A stretch of DNA of 64,000 nt from UBA7672 sp040398425 (GTDB lineage: Bacteria > Pseudomonadota > Alphaproteobacteria > Caulobacterales > Hyphomonadaceae). The stretch spans positions 23,077 to 87,076 of the forward strand of contig JBBATZ010000009.1 of assembly GCA_040398425.1 (NCBI GenBank). The letters run 5' to 3'. The notes under the pieces are model-generated. The model searched no databases and was not told the origin of the DNA. It worked only from the letters and a program-made list of their open reading frames with translations. The position numbers and the translations under genes were made by a program. Shown here piece after piece: positions 8,672 to 16,606 of the stretch. The first letter of the stretch is position 1. Every line of letters begins with the position of its first letter.

Positions 8672-10021
8672 TCAGCGCCAGCGTAGTGTCTGGCCGGTCT
8701 CGTCTGCCGGCAACGGAGCGAGCCTGCGAGCGACCATGCAGGCGATGAAGCAGCAGAACAGGCTGGTCGCACCCACCGCAGTCGAGCCGGAGAGTTCAAG
8801 AACGAGCAGTGTGGCGGCAAATGGCGAATCCGACAGCACCGCAAGGCATACCGCCATCCCGACCAGTCCCATGAACGCTTGCGGCGCGGGTATGCCAAGA
8901 ACTGCTCCAGCCAAAGCTCCCAGAGCTGCGCCGAGCATCGCCCCGACATAGAGTGAGGGCGAGATTGCGCCGCCTCCCCAGCGGCAGGCGAATGTCACGC
9001 CTGTTGCCGCGATCTTCGCAAGCGCGAGAACAGGCAGAAGTCCGGCCCCGTAGTTTCCATTGAGGCCCGAGGCCAGCGACTCGTAGCCGATGCCAAGCAC
9101 CTGTGGGAAGGCCAGCGCAATTACGCCAAGCGCCAGCCCTCCCGGCAGTGGCAACAGCCAAAGCGGTATGCGAACCCGTCCGGCCACTGCAGCCGCGAAG
9201 ATTGGCGCACGCGTCCAGGCAACGTTGCAGGCATAGGCTGCTGCTATCAGCACGGGGAGGGCAACGATTGTTGCCAGGTGCGCGAGCACGGGGACGTCGC
9301 CCGGCGTAGGAATCGCGATTACGGGCTTTCCGCCCATCAGCCACATCGACATCAGCCAGCCCGAGGCGGCGGCGATTGCGACCGGGCCAAGCGAAGACAG
9401 GCGCTGGCGGCGCAGGATGAGTTCACGCGCAAGGAACACGCCGGCAATGGGGGCATGTAGTGATGCGCCAATTGCAGCCGCAATGCCCATACCCAGGAGC
9501 AGACGCCGCGAAGCGACGTCAAGCCCGAGGAGCCGCCCATGCAGCACAGCCACGGTCGCGCCAAGATGGGCCGCAGGTTCCTCACGACCCGAGCTGCCGC
9601 CCCAGGCGAGCGAGACGACTGCGGTGATCGCTGACAGGAAGCCGTCACGAAGTGTCATGGTCGTGGCGCGAATCGTGCCGCGCAGACGACGGTGCTGCAC
9701 GACATCCTGCAGTCCGAACGTCCGCGGCGATGGTCCCCACCCGAGCGTAACGCCCAACCGTAACAGCAGGCAGATCAGCGCTCCGCCTACCATCGGGGCG
9801 ATAAGACGGCTCCACCATGGCATATCTACGAGGCGCGAAGCGAGGCGTCCGGGTGAGGCGCCGTAGGCGATGAACTGACCGTAGGCGACGAGGCCATGCA
9901 GGACGAATATGACGAGGCCGACCAGCACCCCGACCAGAACGGCAAGCGCCCACATGTAAAGGCCGCCCCGTTTGGGACGGCTGATTACTTCGCCAGCTGG
10001 AACAACGATCTCACGCGACAT
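8672..10021 (-). CDS. ClC-family chloride channel/antiporter
   Basis: Integral membrane ClC protein of 449 residues without CBS domains. The gating-glutamate motif is present as G145-R-E147-E-P and the GGGAISPSLYVGAMLGAALG segment matches the GxFxP-containing helix N region. The first signature (GSGIP, chloride-coordinating serine) is not recognisable; the corresponding region reads GWGPSPRTFGLQD. It may therefore be a divergent ClC subtype with altered anion selectivity. The start region has no strong SD sequence. Confidence 0.9.
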   Translation of the reverse strand: MSREIVVPAGEVISRPKRGGLYMWALAVLVGVLVGLVIFVLHGLVAYGQFIAYGASPGRLASRLVDMPWWSRLIAPMVGGALICLLLRLGVTLGWGPSPRTFGLQDVVQHRRLRGTIRATTMTLRDGFLSAITAVVSLAWGGSSGREEPAAHLGATVAVLHGRLLGLDVASRRLLLGMGIAAAIGASLHAPIAGVFLARELILRRQRLSSLGPVAIAAASGWLMSMWLMGGKPVIAIPTPGDVPVLAHLATIVALPVLIAAAYACNVAWTRAPIFAAAVAGRVRIPLWLLPLPGGLALGVIALAFPQVLGIGYESLASGLNGNYGAGLLPVLALAKIAATGVTFACRWGGGAISPSLYVGAMLGAALGALAGAVLGIPAPQAFMGLVGMAVCLAVLSDSPFAATLLVLELSGSTAVGATSLFCCFIACMVARRLAPLPADETGQTLRWR

Positions 10022-10211
10022 TCAACCAGACCTTCTGGGGCCGTTCGTGACAGGGTCAAGCGCTTGCGGGCAATGGTGGAGAAAAATTCAGTATTCCGTG
10101 GCATATGCGGGCTCATCCCGGATTGGTGGCATGAGCACTGGCAGGCCGACCTTGTGCGTCGCCCCCTCAGACCTCACTGTGCGGAGAACTGCAACATTCG
10201 GGAGTAAGCGA

Positions 10212-10904
10212 ATGCGCACCAATCTCACTGTCGTGCCGGTTATGGCATGTGGCCTTGCGTTGCTGGTCGCCTGCGGCGGCGAGGAAGCCGCTGCTCCCAA
10301 TATGACTGTTGCGGTAGAAGCGTCAGGCCCACTGGAAAACGACGCCGAAGCCGGGGCAGCCGATTCGTCCTTTGTTCTGGGATGTGGCGCGCCCTTCACG
10401 CGGGATGCGACGCCAGCCACGCTGGCGGCGATTTCTGGTCGCGCGAATGTCGTTCCGGAGACGATTGATGGACCCGAGGGGGAGCCGATGAATGTCACCG
10501 CCGTCTTTCCGACTGATCCTGAGCGCCGGATCGAGGTTAGCTTCGCCAATGAGGAAGAACGGACGGACCTCGTCGCGGTCACGGTGCGCGATCACGCCTC
10601 GCTCTGGAAGGGTCAAGGCGGCTATTCGTTCGGTGACGGAATCGAGGCGGTCGAAAAAGCGAATGGCGGTCCGTTCGCCGTGTCCGGCTTTGAGTGGGAC
10701 TATGGCGGGTTCGTCACTGACTGGAAGGGCGGCAAGCTGAAGGAGGCAGGCGGCTGTGCGACGACCGTTCGCTTCGCGCCTGAGGCCGCCGAAATTGCGC
10801 CGACTATCACGGGCGATGGTGTCAACCCGATGTCGAACGATCCCGCCGTCCGCAAGGCGGAGCCGAAGGTTTCTCTCTTCGGCATCGGCTGGACGACGAA
10901 GTAG
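10212..10904 (+). CDS. Hypothetical lipoprotein
   Basis: Exported lipoprotein of 230 residues with lipobox LVAC (C21). After a short acidic linker the mature part holds one cysteine near the start (GCGAPFTRDATPATLAAISG) and a second near CATTVRFAPE, possibly a disulfide. The function is unknown. The ATG at 10212 is preceded by GGGAGTAAG; the open frame continues upstream, but that region lacks an SD sequence and would bury the signal peptide. The YWTD lipoprotein gene starts 23 bases downstream, which suggests an operon. Confidence 0.75.
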   Translation: MRTNLTVVPVMACGLALLVACGGEEAAAPNMTVAVEASGPLENDAEAGAADSSFVLGCGAPFTRDATPATLAAISGRANVVPETIDGPEGEPMNVTAVFPTDPERRIEVSFANEEERTDLVAVTVRDHASLWKGQGGYSFGDGIEAVEKANGGPFAVSGFEWDYGGFVTDWKGGKLKEAGGCATTVRFAPEAAEIAPTITGDGVNPMSNDPAVRKAEPKVSLFGIGWTTK

Positions 10905-10927
10905 ACTTGGGGTTTTTGGGAGGGCGC

Positions 10928-11911
10928 ATGCGCGTGAATCGCAGGAAATTTGCAGCAGGACTTGGCGGGTGTCTCACGCTCGCCGCCTGCTCGACGGTGG
11001 CGGCCTCGCCATCCGGAATGCCGCCGCACCTTGTGTGTCTTGGGCAGGCTAAAGTGTTGGCGCTTGATCCCGAGACCGGCCTTGTGACGACGCTGGTCGA
11101 TCAGTCGCCAAAAGACGGCTCGCGCCCCGCCGGCGTCAATGACGGTATCGCCGTTCACGGTGCGACCGGTCAGATCTTCTGGACCAACATGGGGCGCGCC
11201 GCCGAGCGCGACGGCTACATCATGCGCTGCGAGGGCGATGGCTCCAGCGTCATGATGATCGTGACGCCCGGCGGCACGTTCACGCCGAAGCAACTGAAGA
11301 TCGACGAGCAAGCGGGCAAGCTCTACTGGGCCGACCGCGAGGGTATGGCGATCCAGCGTTGCAATCTTGACGGAACACATATCGAGACGTTGGTCACGAC
11401 GGGCAGCGCCAAATTCAACGTTGGCGACCAGACGCGATGGTGCGTTGGCATAGCGCTCGATCCGGCGCGCGGGCACATTTATTGGAGCCAGAAGGGCGGC
11501 GACAATGCCGGGCAGGGCGTGATCCGGCGGGCCGACATGCAGATGCCGCCTGGATCCACGCCGGCCAACCGCCGCGATATGGTCACGCTGTTCTCGCGCC
11601 TGGCCGAGCCCATTGATCTCGACCTCGATCTCAAGTCGCGCACGCTCTATTGGAGCGATCGCGGCGACAACACGATCTCGCGCGCGCCGATGGACCCGGC
11701 TGCAGGGTTCAGCCCGGCGACGCGACTTGACCGGCAGGTGCTTGTAACCGGGCTCAAGGAAGCGATCGGCGTGGCGCTTGACCTGCCGCGGGGGCGCCTG
11801 GCCTATACCTCGCTCGGTGGCGAGGTTGGCGTTGCGGCACTCGACGGTCACGGCGCCCGCATGTTGCATGCAGCTGACGGAATGCTGACGGGCATCTGCT
11901 GGTCCGCGTGA
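10928..11911 (+). CDS. Tat-type lipoprotein with YWTD (LDL-receptor-like) beta-propeller
   Basis: Exported six-bladed beta-propeller of 327 residues. YWTD-type blade motifs occur as IFWTN, LYWAD, IYWSQ and LYWSD. The N-terminus (MRVNRRKFAAGL) carries a twin arginine and is followed by lipobox LAAC, so it is probably exported folded through Tat and lipidated. GGGAGG lies just before the ATG at 10928, and upstream TTG codons are in frame but unlikely. Bacterial YWTD propellers are probably binding or scaffolding domains; the ligand is unknown. It likely shares a transcript with the preceding lipoprotein. Confidence 0.82.
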   Translation: MRVNRRKFAAGLGGCLTLAACSTVAASPSGMPPHLVCLGQAKVLALDPETGLVTTLVDQSPKDGSRPAGVNDGIAVHGATGQIFWTNMGRAAERDGYIMRCEGDGSSVMMIVTPGGTFTPKQLKIDEQAGKLYWADREGMAIQRCNLDGTHIETLVTTGSAKFNVGDQTRWCVGIALDPARGHIYWSQKGGDNAGQGVIRRADMQMPPGSTPANRRDMVTLFSRLAEPIDLDLDLKSRTLYWSDRGDNTISRAPMDPAAGFSPATRLDRQVLVTGLKEAIGVALDLPRGRLAYTSLGGEVGVAALDGHGARMLHAADGMLTGICWSA

Positions 11912-12077
11912 CGCTTCCTTTTCATTGTGACCGACGGCAAATCTGAAGCGTTGGCGCTTCACGCCATGCTCTTGCACTTCGTCGTTGACGGGCTAGGACG
12001 TGTACGTCGAAGGGATGTTGCGCGAGCATTTTGGCAGTCGACGCTAGCCAGGGCAATAAGCTGAGTTCCGAGCTGAT

Positions 12078-12524
12078 ATGACCTCGATCCCACCAGATCT
12101 CCGGCCGCGGACTTACGCATCCGCCGAGCTGTTCCTTGACATGCTTCATGCCGTGCGCAAGCTCGTCGACATCGATCTTGAAAGTATCGCCATCTATGTC
12201 TGCGTCGCCGAGGCGACGATCAGACCGGTGGTTGCTGATCCGCGGAAGGTCGCTGAGCTTTCCGAGGTGGAAGTGGCGCCTGAGGATCTGCGCGGATCCA
12301 TAACCATGCTTCTGGTTTCCGATCGGTTGGGAATGCCGCGTGAGACGGTGCGTCGCAAGGTGAAGCAGCTGCTCACGATGGGTCTTCTATACCAGGACGA
12401 GAAAGGCCGCGTCCGTTCCACGCCAAACTTCCACGAGCCGAGGATGGCCGAAAGCGTGAAAGCGATTTCCGACGCCATACGGCGCTATCACGAGCGGTTG
12501 GCTCTTTACGGCATCAACGATTAG
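12078..12524 (+). CDS. Winged helix-turn-helix DNA-binding protein
   Basis: Probable transcriptional regulator of 148 residues. Residues ~76-104 (TMLLVSDRLGMPRETVRRKV) read as a MarR/ArsR-like helix-turn-helix with the recognition helix after GMPRET, followed by a short wing (YQDEKGRVRST). The N-terminal ~70 residues could be a ligand or dimer domain. No SD sequence stands out. The M20 peptidase gene starts 107 bases downstream on the same strand, but a regulatory link is only a guess. Confidence 0.7.
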   Translation: MTSIPPDLRPRTYASAELFLDMLHAVRKLVDIDLESIAIYVCVAEATIRPVVADPRKVAELSEVEVAPEDLRGSITMLLVSDRLGMPRETVRRKVKQLLTMGLLYQDEKGRVRSTPNFHEPRMAESVKAISDAIRRYHERLALYGIND

Positions 12525-12631
12525 TCAGGCCCCCTCACTCGCATTGTGCGGAGGGGAGGATTGCGCCAAAAGTCTCATGTGGACCGTCGCCAGCGCTCGG
12601 GCATCTGGCGGCCGAATGATCGGAGATAGTG

Positions 12632-14056
12632 ATGCGCAAAGCTTCAGCTTCAGTTGCAGTTGCTCTCGGGTGCGCAGCGATGCTCCCTGCATTGGTCCCG
12701 GCCTTTGCTGTCGCACAGCAGAACGACAGTAGCCGTGCCGCCTTCCGCGCCATCTATCAGGAAATGGTCGAAATCGACTCCTCGCCGACGACGGGATCTT
12801 GCACCAAGGTCGTGCGTGCTGCCGAGGCACGGCTGAAGGCTGCCGGATTTACCGCCGCAGACGCGCAGGTGATCGTACCTGCGGACCGGCCCGATGATGG
12901 CAACGTAGTCGCCACCATCCGGGCGGAGAATCCGAAGAAGAAGGGCGTGTTGCTGCTGGCCCACATCGACGTGGTGGACGCCAAACGCGAAGACTGGGAG
13001 CGCGATCCGTTCAAGTTGTTTGAGGAGGGGGGCTATTTCTGCGGGCGCGGCTCATCCGACGACAAGTCTATGGCGGCAGTCTGGCTCGACCTGATGATAC
13101 GCTTGAAGCAGGAGAAGACATTTAAGCCTTCGCGCGATGTGGTGATGTCGCTGACTTGCGGCGAGGAAACGTCGAACCGCATCAACGGCGTCGACTACCT
13201 TCTCAACAATCACAAGAACCTGCTGGATGTAGCGTTCGCGATCAATGAGGGCGGCGGCGGGCTGCTGTCAGACGAGGGCAAGCCACTGGTTTTCCAAATG
13301 CAGGCCGGGGAGAAAATTCACCAAGTCTACACGCTGGAAGTCACCAATCCCGGCGGACACTCCTCGCGCCCCACGCCCGACAACGCAATTTATCGGCTGA
13401 TGTCGGCGGCAGAAAAGGTATCGAAATTGTCGTTTCCTGTGCAGGTCAATCCGGTGGTGCGGGAGTACTTCCGTACCACAGGGCCTATCCTTGGCGGCGA
13501 TGTCGGCAAGGCGATGTCGGCCGTAGCGAAGAACCCGGAAGACAAGCGAGCGCTTGCCGTGCTGCTGGCGGATCCCAGCTACAATGCATCGCTGCACACG
13601 ACCTGTGTCGCAACGCAGCTCGACGCGGGTCATGCGCCTAACGCTCTGCCGCAACGCGCGACCGCGACGCTGTCCTGCCGTGTTATGCAGGGCACGACGC
13701 CAGAGCAGGTCAAAACCACGCTGGAGGGCGCCATTGGAGATCCTCAGGTAAAGGTCGAGATCGTCAAGCGCCGCGAAGGCTCGTCGGCCCCGCCACTAAC
13801 GGAAGAGGTGATGGCTCCGATCCGCGCGCAGGTTGCGAAACAATGGCCGGGCGTTCCGATTGCGCCGATGATGATTGCGGGCGCAACCGATGGTCGCTTC
13901 CTGATGAATGCCGGCATCCCGACCTATGGAATGAGCGGCATGTTCGGGAAGAGCGGCGAGTTCAATGCGCATGGCCTCAATGAGAAAATCCGCGTGCAGT
14001 CGCTCTATGAAGGCCGCGATTTTCTCGAAGGCGTGGTGCGGGCTTACGTGAAATAG
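12632..14056 (+). CDS. Secreted M20 family zinc peptidase
   Basis: Periplasmic M20-family metallopeptidase of 474 residues. A signal peptide ends at VAQ (residue ~29). Metal ligands are visible at H111 and D113 (LAHIDVVD), D143 (RGSSDDK), E178/E179 (CGEET) and the histidine of FNAHGLNE near the C-terminus. The lid-domain histidine motif (NPGGHSSRPTPDNA) is present. It probably cleaves dipeptides or short peptides. The ATG at 12632 follows CGGAGATAG. The next gene converges, ending seven bases away. Confidence 0.92.
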   Translation: MRKASASVAVALGCAAMLPALVPAFAVAQQNDSSRAAFRAIYQEMVEIDSSPTTGSCTKVVRAAEARLKAAGFTAADAQVIVPADRPDDGNVVATIRAENPKKKGVLLLAHIDVVDAKREDWERDPFKLFEEGGYFCGRGSSDDKSMAAVWLDLMIRLKQEKTFKPSRDVVMSLTCGEETSNRINGVDYLLNNHKNLLDVAFAINEGGGGLLSDEGKPLVFQMQAGEKIHQVYTLEVTNPGGHSSRPTPDNAIYRLMSAAEKVSKLSFPVQVNPVVREYFRTTGPILGGDVGKAMSAVAKNPEDKRALAVLLADPSYNASLHTTCVATQLDAGHAPNALPQRATATLSCRVMQGTTPEQVKTTLEGAIGDPQVKVEIVKRREGSSAPPLTEEVMAPIRAQVAKQWPGVPIAPMMIAGATDGRFLMNAGIPTYGMSGMFGKSGEFNAHGLNEKIRVQSLYEGRDFLEGVVRAYVK

Positions 14057-14062
14057 CGCGAG

Positions 14063-15031
14063 CTATTTCTTCGCTTTCGCTTCGCCCATGCGCGCGCCGT
14101 TCAGGATGTTCCAGAGGGCGTGGTTGCCTTCCTGACAGGCATATTCGTAGACCCTGCCTTGGGAGGCTGCGAAGACCATCTCGCCCTTCCAAGGCTGCGA
14201 ATAGAAGCCGGGGTCATTGACCTCGAATGTGTAGAGAATTTCAGTTGGGCTGGTCCGCGTGAAGCGCTCGGTTACGACGGCGTCTTCAGACAGAAAGACG
14301 GGCTCGTAGTCTCCCTGACCACGATTCCAACCGCGCGTTTCGACCACCAGGGTGTCGCCATCCCAGTGGCCCACGCTGTCGCCCAGCCATTGCGTCACTG
14401 CTGCAGATCGGTGCGGCTGCTCCATCCGGATGATCCGCGCGTCGTGCATCATCTCAACAAGGATCACGACGTGATCGGCTGTCTGTACAATCTCGTAGTT
14501 GTTATTATACAAATTGCTCAGCATGGGCGGTCCGCCTGAGCCGCGGCTGCCAATCAGGCAGCGGTCGGCGGGGTTCATGCCTTCGGGACCCTCTTCGCTG
14601 CGCTTGGCGAGGATGGTGTTGATACGGTTGCGGCCAGCGTCGGACACTGGAAGCTTTCCGTTGGGCGGATCTGTGATCCAGGACGAACGCGCTTCCCCAT
14701 TCACGATGGCGACCCTGCTGCCGCGGTCAAGCCAGAATATGTTCGCGGCGACGAGAACGCCCCCTGCTTCGGGCGCCACCGCCGTTGTGGTCGGCACGGT
14801 GTCTTCCGCAACTTCGTCGGCGCGCGCGTTTTCTAGGTCTTTGACCTGATCGGGGTTCAGGACGAGTGGCAGGTCGGGTTTATTGCGCTCAAGCAGCGTG
14901 ATGCTGGAATTTGTCCAGACTCCCTGCAGATCGGGGCGGCCGTCAGCGGTTTGCGGCGGCTGATAGGCTTGCTGCGAGATTGCGGGGGAGGCGCTCGCCA
15001 AAAGCAGCGCCATAGCGAATGTCCGGATCAC
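14063..15031 (-). CDS. Secreted protein of unknown function, paralogue 1 (PDLQGVWTN family)
   Basis: Exported protein of about 322 residues beginning after its signal peptide with a proline-rich segment and DGRPDLQGVWTNSS. This opening is common in uncharacterised secreted proteins of Acidobacteria and alphaproteobacteria; I know of no assigned reaction. A long conserved core includes GMNPADRCLIGSRGSGGPP, EMMHDAR, QWLGDS.G.W.GDTLVVETR and AVVTERFTRT, and two cysteines (PADRC, YACQEG) are shared with the paralogue. The GTG at 15031 has GGGAGA upstream and begins directly in the signal peptide; a GTG at 15043 is the alternative. It lies downstream of its paralogue at 15065-16051. Confidence 0.72.
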   Translation of the reverse strand: MIRTFAMALLLASASPAISQQAYQPPQTADGRPDLQGVWTNSSITLLERNKPDLPLVLNPDQVKDLENARADEVAEDTVPTTTAVAPEAGGVLVAANIFWLDRGSRVAIVNGEARSSWITDPPNGKLPVSDAGRNRINTILAKRSEEGPEGMNPADRCLIGSRGSGGPPMLSNLYNNNYEIVQTADHVVILVEMMHDARIIRMEQPHRSAAVTQWLGDSVGHWDGDTLVVETRGWNRGQGDYEPVFLSEDAVVTERFTRTSPTEILYTFEVNDPGFYSQPWKGEMVFAASQGRVYEYACQEGNHALWNILNGARMGEAKAKK

Positions 15032-15064
15032 GCATTCTCCCACGCGTAAGCTTTGTTGTGGCGT

Positions 15065-16051
15065 CTATCGCGCTTTTTTTTCGAGGATGCGAGCCCCCTG
15101 AAGAATGCCATGAAGGGCGTGATTACCTTCATGGCAGGCGAATTCATAGACGGGTCCGTGCGAGGTCGTGAACACCATCTCGGCCTTCCAGGTCTGGGTA
15201 TAAAAGCCGGGATCGTTGACCTCGAAAGCGTAAGTCAGCTCGTCGCGACCCGTTCGCGTGAAGCGCTCGGTTACGACGGCCTGCTCGGACAGGTAGACCG
15301 GTTCGTAATCGCCGTGCCAGCGGTTCCAGTTCCGGGTCTCGACCACCAGCGTGTCGCCCTCCCAGCGGCCGATACTGTCGCCAAGCCACTGTCCAACAGC
15401 CGTCGGCTTGTGTGTCTGGTTTAGCCGAATGACACGCGCATCATGCATCATCTCCACGTCGATCATCACATGGTCGGGCGTCTGCACGATCTGGTACGTA
15501 TTGTTATAAATGTTGTTCAGCATGGGTGGCCCCCCCGAGCCGCGCGATCCTATCAGGCAGCGATCGGCGGGGTTCATGCCCTCGGGTCCATCTTCGTTCC
15601 GCTTGGCCAGAATGCTGGCGATACGTTTTTTCCCGGTATCAGAGAACGGCATCTTCCCGTCCTCAGGCTCTGTGATCCAGGACGAACGGGCCTGACCGTT
15701 GACCACGCCAACCTTCATGCCGCGATCGAGCCAGAACGCGTTGTAGCCGCCGACATTTGCGCCCGATTTCGGCGCGCCTTCATCGGGATCTGTGCGGCCG
15801 TTGGCGGAGACTTCCTGCTGCAGGCGCGCCTGCTCCATCCGCGCCACCTGCGCCGGGTCCAGCACGAGGGGCAGGGATGCGTTTGTGCGCTCCAGCGTCG
15901 TCATGCTGGTGTTTGTCCACATGCCTTGCAGGTCCGGCTTGCCGTCTGGCGTGCGCGGCGGCGCGTAGGCTTGTGCGAGCGCGGCAGGCGCGGCCAGCAG
16001 TCCGGCGGCGATGACGACCGCTGTAACAAGCATGATGCCAGAATGTTTCAT
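15065..16051 (-). CDS. Secreted protein of unknown function, paralogue 2 (PDLQGMWTN family)
   Basis: Tandem paralogue of the preceding minus-strand gene, 328 residues, with a signal peptide ending at ALAQ. It shares roughly half its residues with its neighbour, including GPEGMNPADRCLIGSRGSG, DVEMMHDARVIR and GDYEPVYLSE. The gene order and 33-base gap indicate an operon produced by tandem duplication. The ATG at 16051 is preferred: it follows CGGAG and opens the hydrophobic signal, whereas the longer frame adds 13 charged residues. It is divergent from the TonB-dependent receptor gene across a 555-base region, so the products may act together on one imported compound (inference). Confidence 0.75.
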   Translation of the reverse strand: MKHSGIMLVTAVVIAAGLLAAPAALAQAYAPPRTPDGKPDLQGMWTNTSMTTLERTNASLPLVLDPAQVARMEQARLQQEVSANGRTDPDEGAPKSGANVGGYNAFWLDRGMKVGVVNGQARSSWITEPEDGKMPFSDTGKKRIASILAKRNEDGPEGMNPADRCLIGSRGSGGPPMLNNIYNNTYQIVQTPDHVMIDVEMMHDARVIRLNQTHKPTAVGQWLGDSIGRWEGDTLVVETRNWNRWHGDYEPVYLSEQAVVTERFTRTGRDELTYAFEVNDPGFYTQTWKAEMVFTTSHGPVYEFACHEGNHALHGILQGARILEKKAR

Positions 16052-16606
16052 ACGAATGTGTCTCCGCCCCGAATTCCTCTTGGTAGGCAAAATGCGGCGC
16101 TCGCGAAAGCTCCCTGCGGTAAGGATCGCTCCACACGGAGACCTTCACTCGGACAGGCTGCCCGTATTGACCGCTGTCGCGTGGGACGCTGGTCGCTCTT
16201 CGTGCAAGTACGCGCAGGTTTTGCGCAAATGCGCATTTGAACGCAGATCCCCTGGCTCCTGGTGGTGGGGTCTTGTGCATGCGCGCTCAACTCATCACCA
16301 GTGTAACTGAGATTTCGGTTCAGCTCACCCGCTTGCGCACGAGTGGCGTGGTCTTCCGTTTCAAAGCTGTCATAGTTCTCGTACGCGATAGGAAAAATTC
16401 GCATCGGGTGGCTGCGCGCGCAGATCCGCCCTGAGGTGCGTTGGCGCGCTGAAACATCGGCGCCTTTCAATCTGACAGCATCAAGTTTTTGGACCCGCTC
16501 AAGTGGGTTCGGCTTCCACCGTGTCGCTCGCGGTGACGTGATCACTTCAACCAAAAAGACTGGGGCGGAACGGTTGAGTGACCTTCAAACACACACGGGG
16601 ACTTGG
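16052..16606. other. Long divergent intergenic region before the TonB receptor gene
   Basis: 555 bases separate the paralogous secreted-protein operon from the receptor gene. I find no convincing gene here: the open frame in phase with the receptor has no SD sequence and encodes an arginine-rich, signal-less stretch. The only structured element is the pair of overlapping palindromes at 16220-16238. Both divergent promoters must lie here, but no good -35/-10 pair was found. Confidence 0.5.
16220..16238. promoter_or_regulatory. Two overlapping perfect palindromes, possible operator
   Basis: TTTGCGCAAA (16220-16229) and AAATGCGCATTT (16227-16238) are each perfect palindromes sharing three bases. 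They sit in the divergent region about 170 bases from the secreted-protein operon and 370 bases before the receptor gene. A dimeric regulator binding to two overlapping sites is a possible reading; the regulator is unknown. Confidence 0.3.

Noticed and set aside
11944..11961. TGAAGCG/CGCTTCA hairpin after the YWTD gene as a terminator
   Set aside because: Only seven pairs and no T-run; it could be chance.
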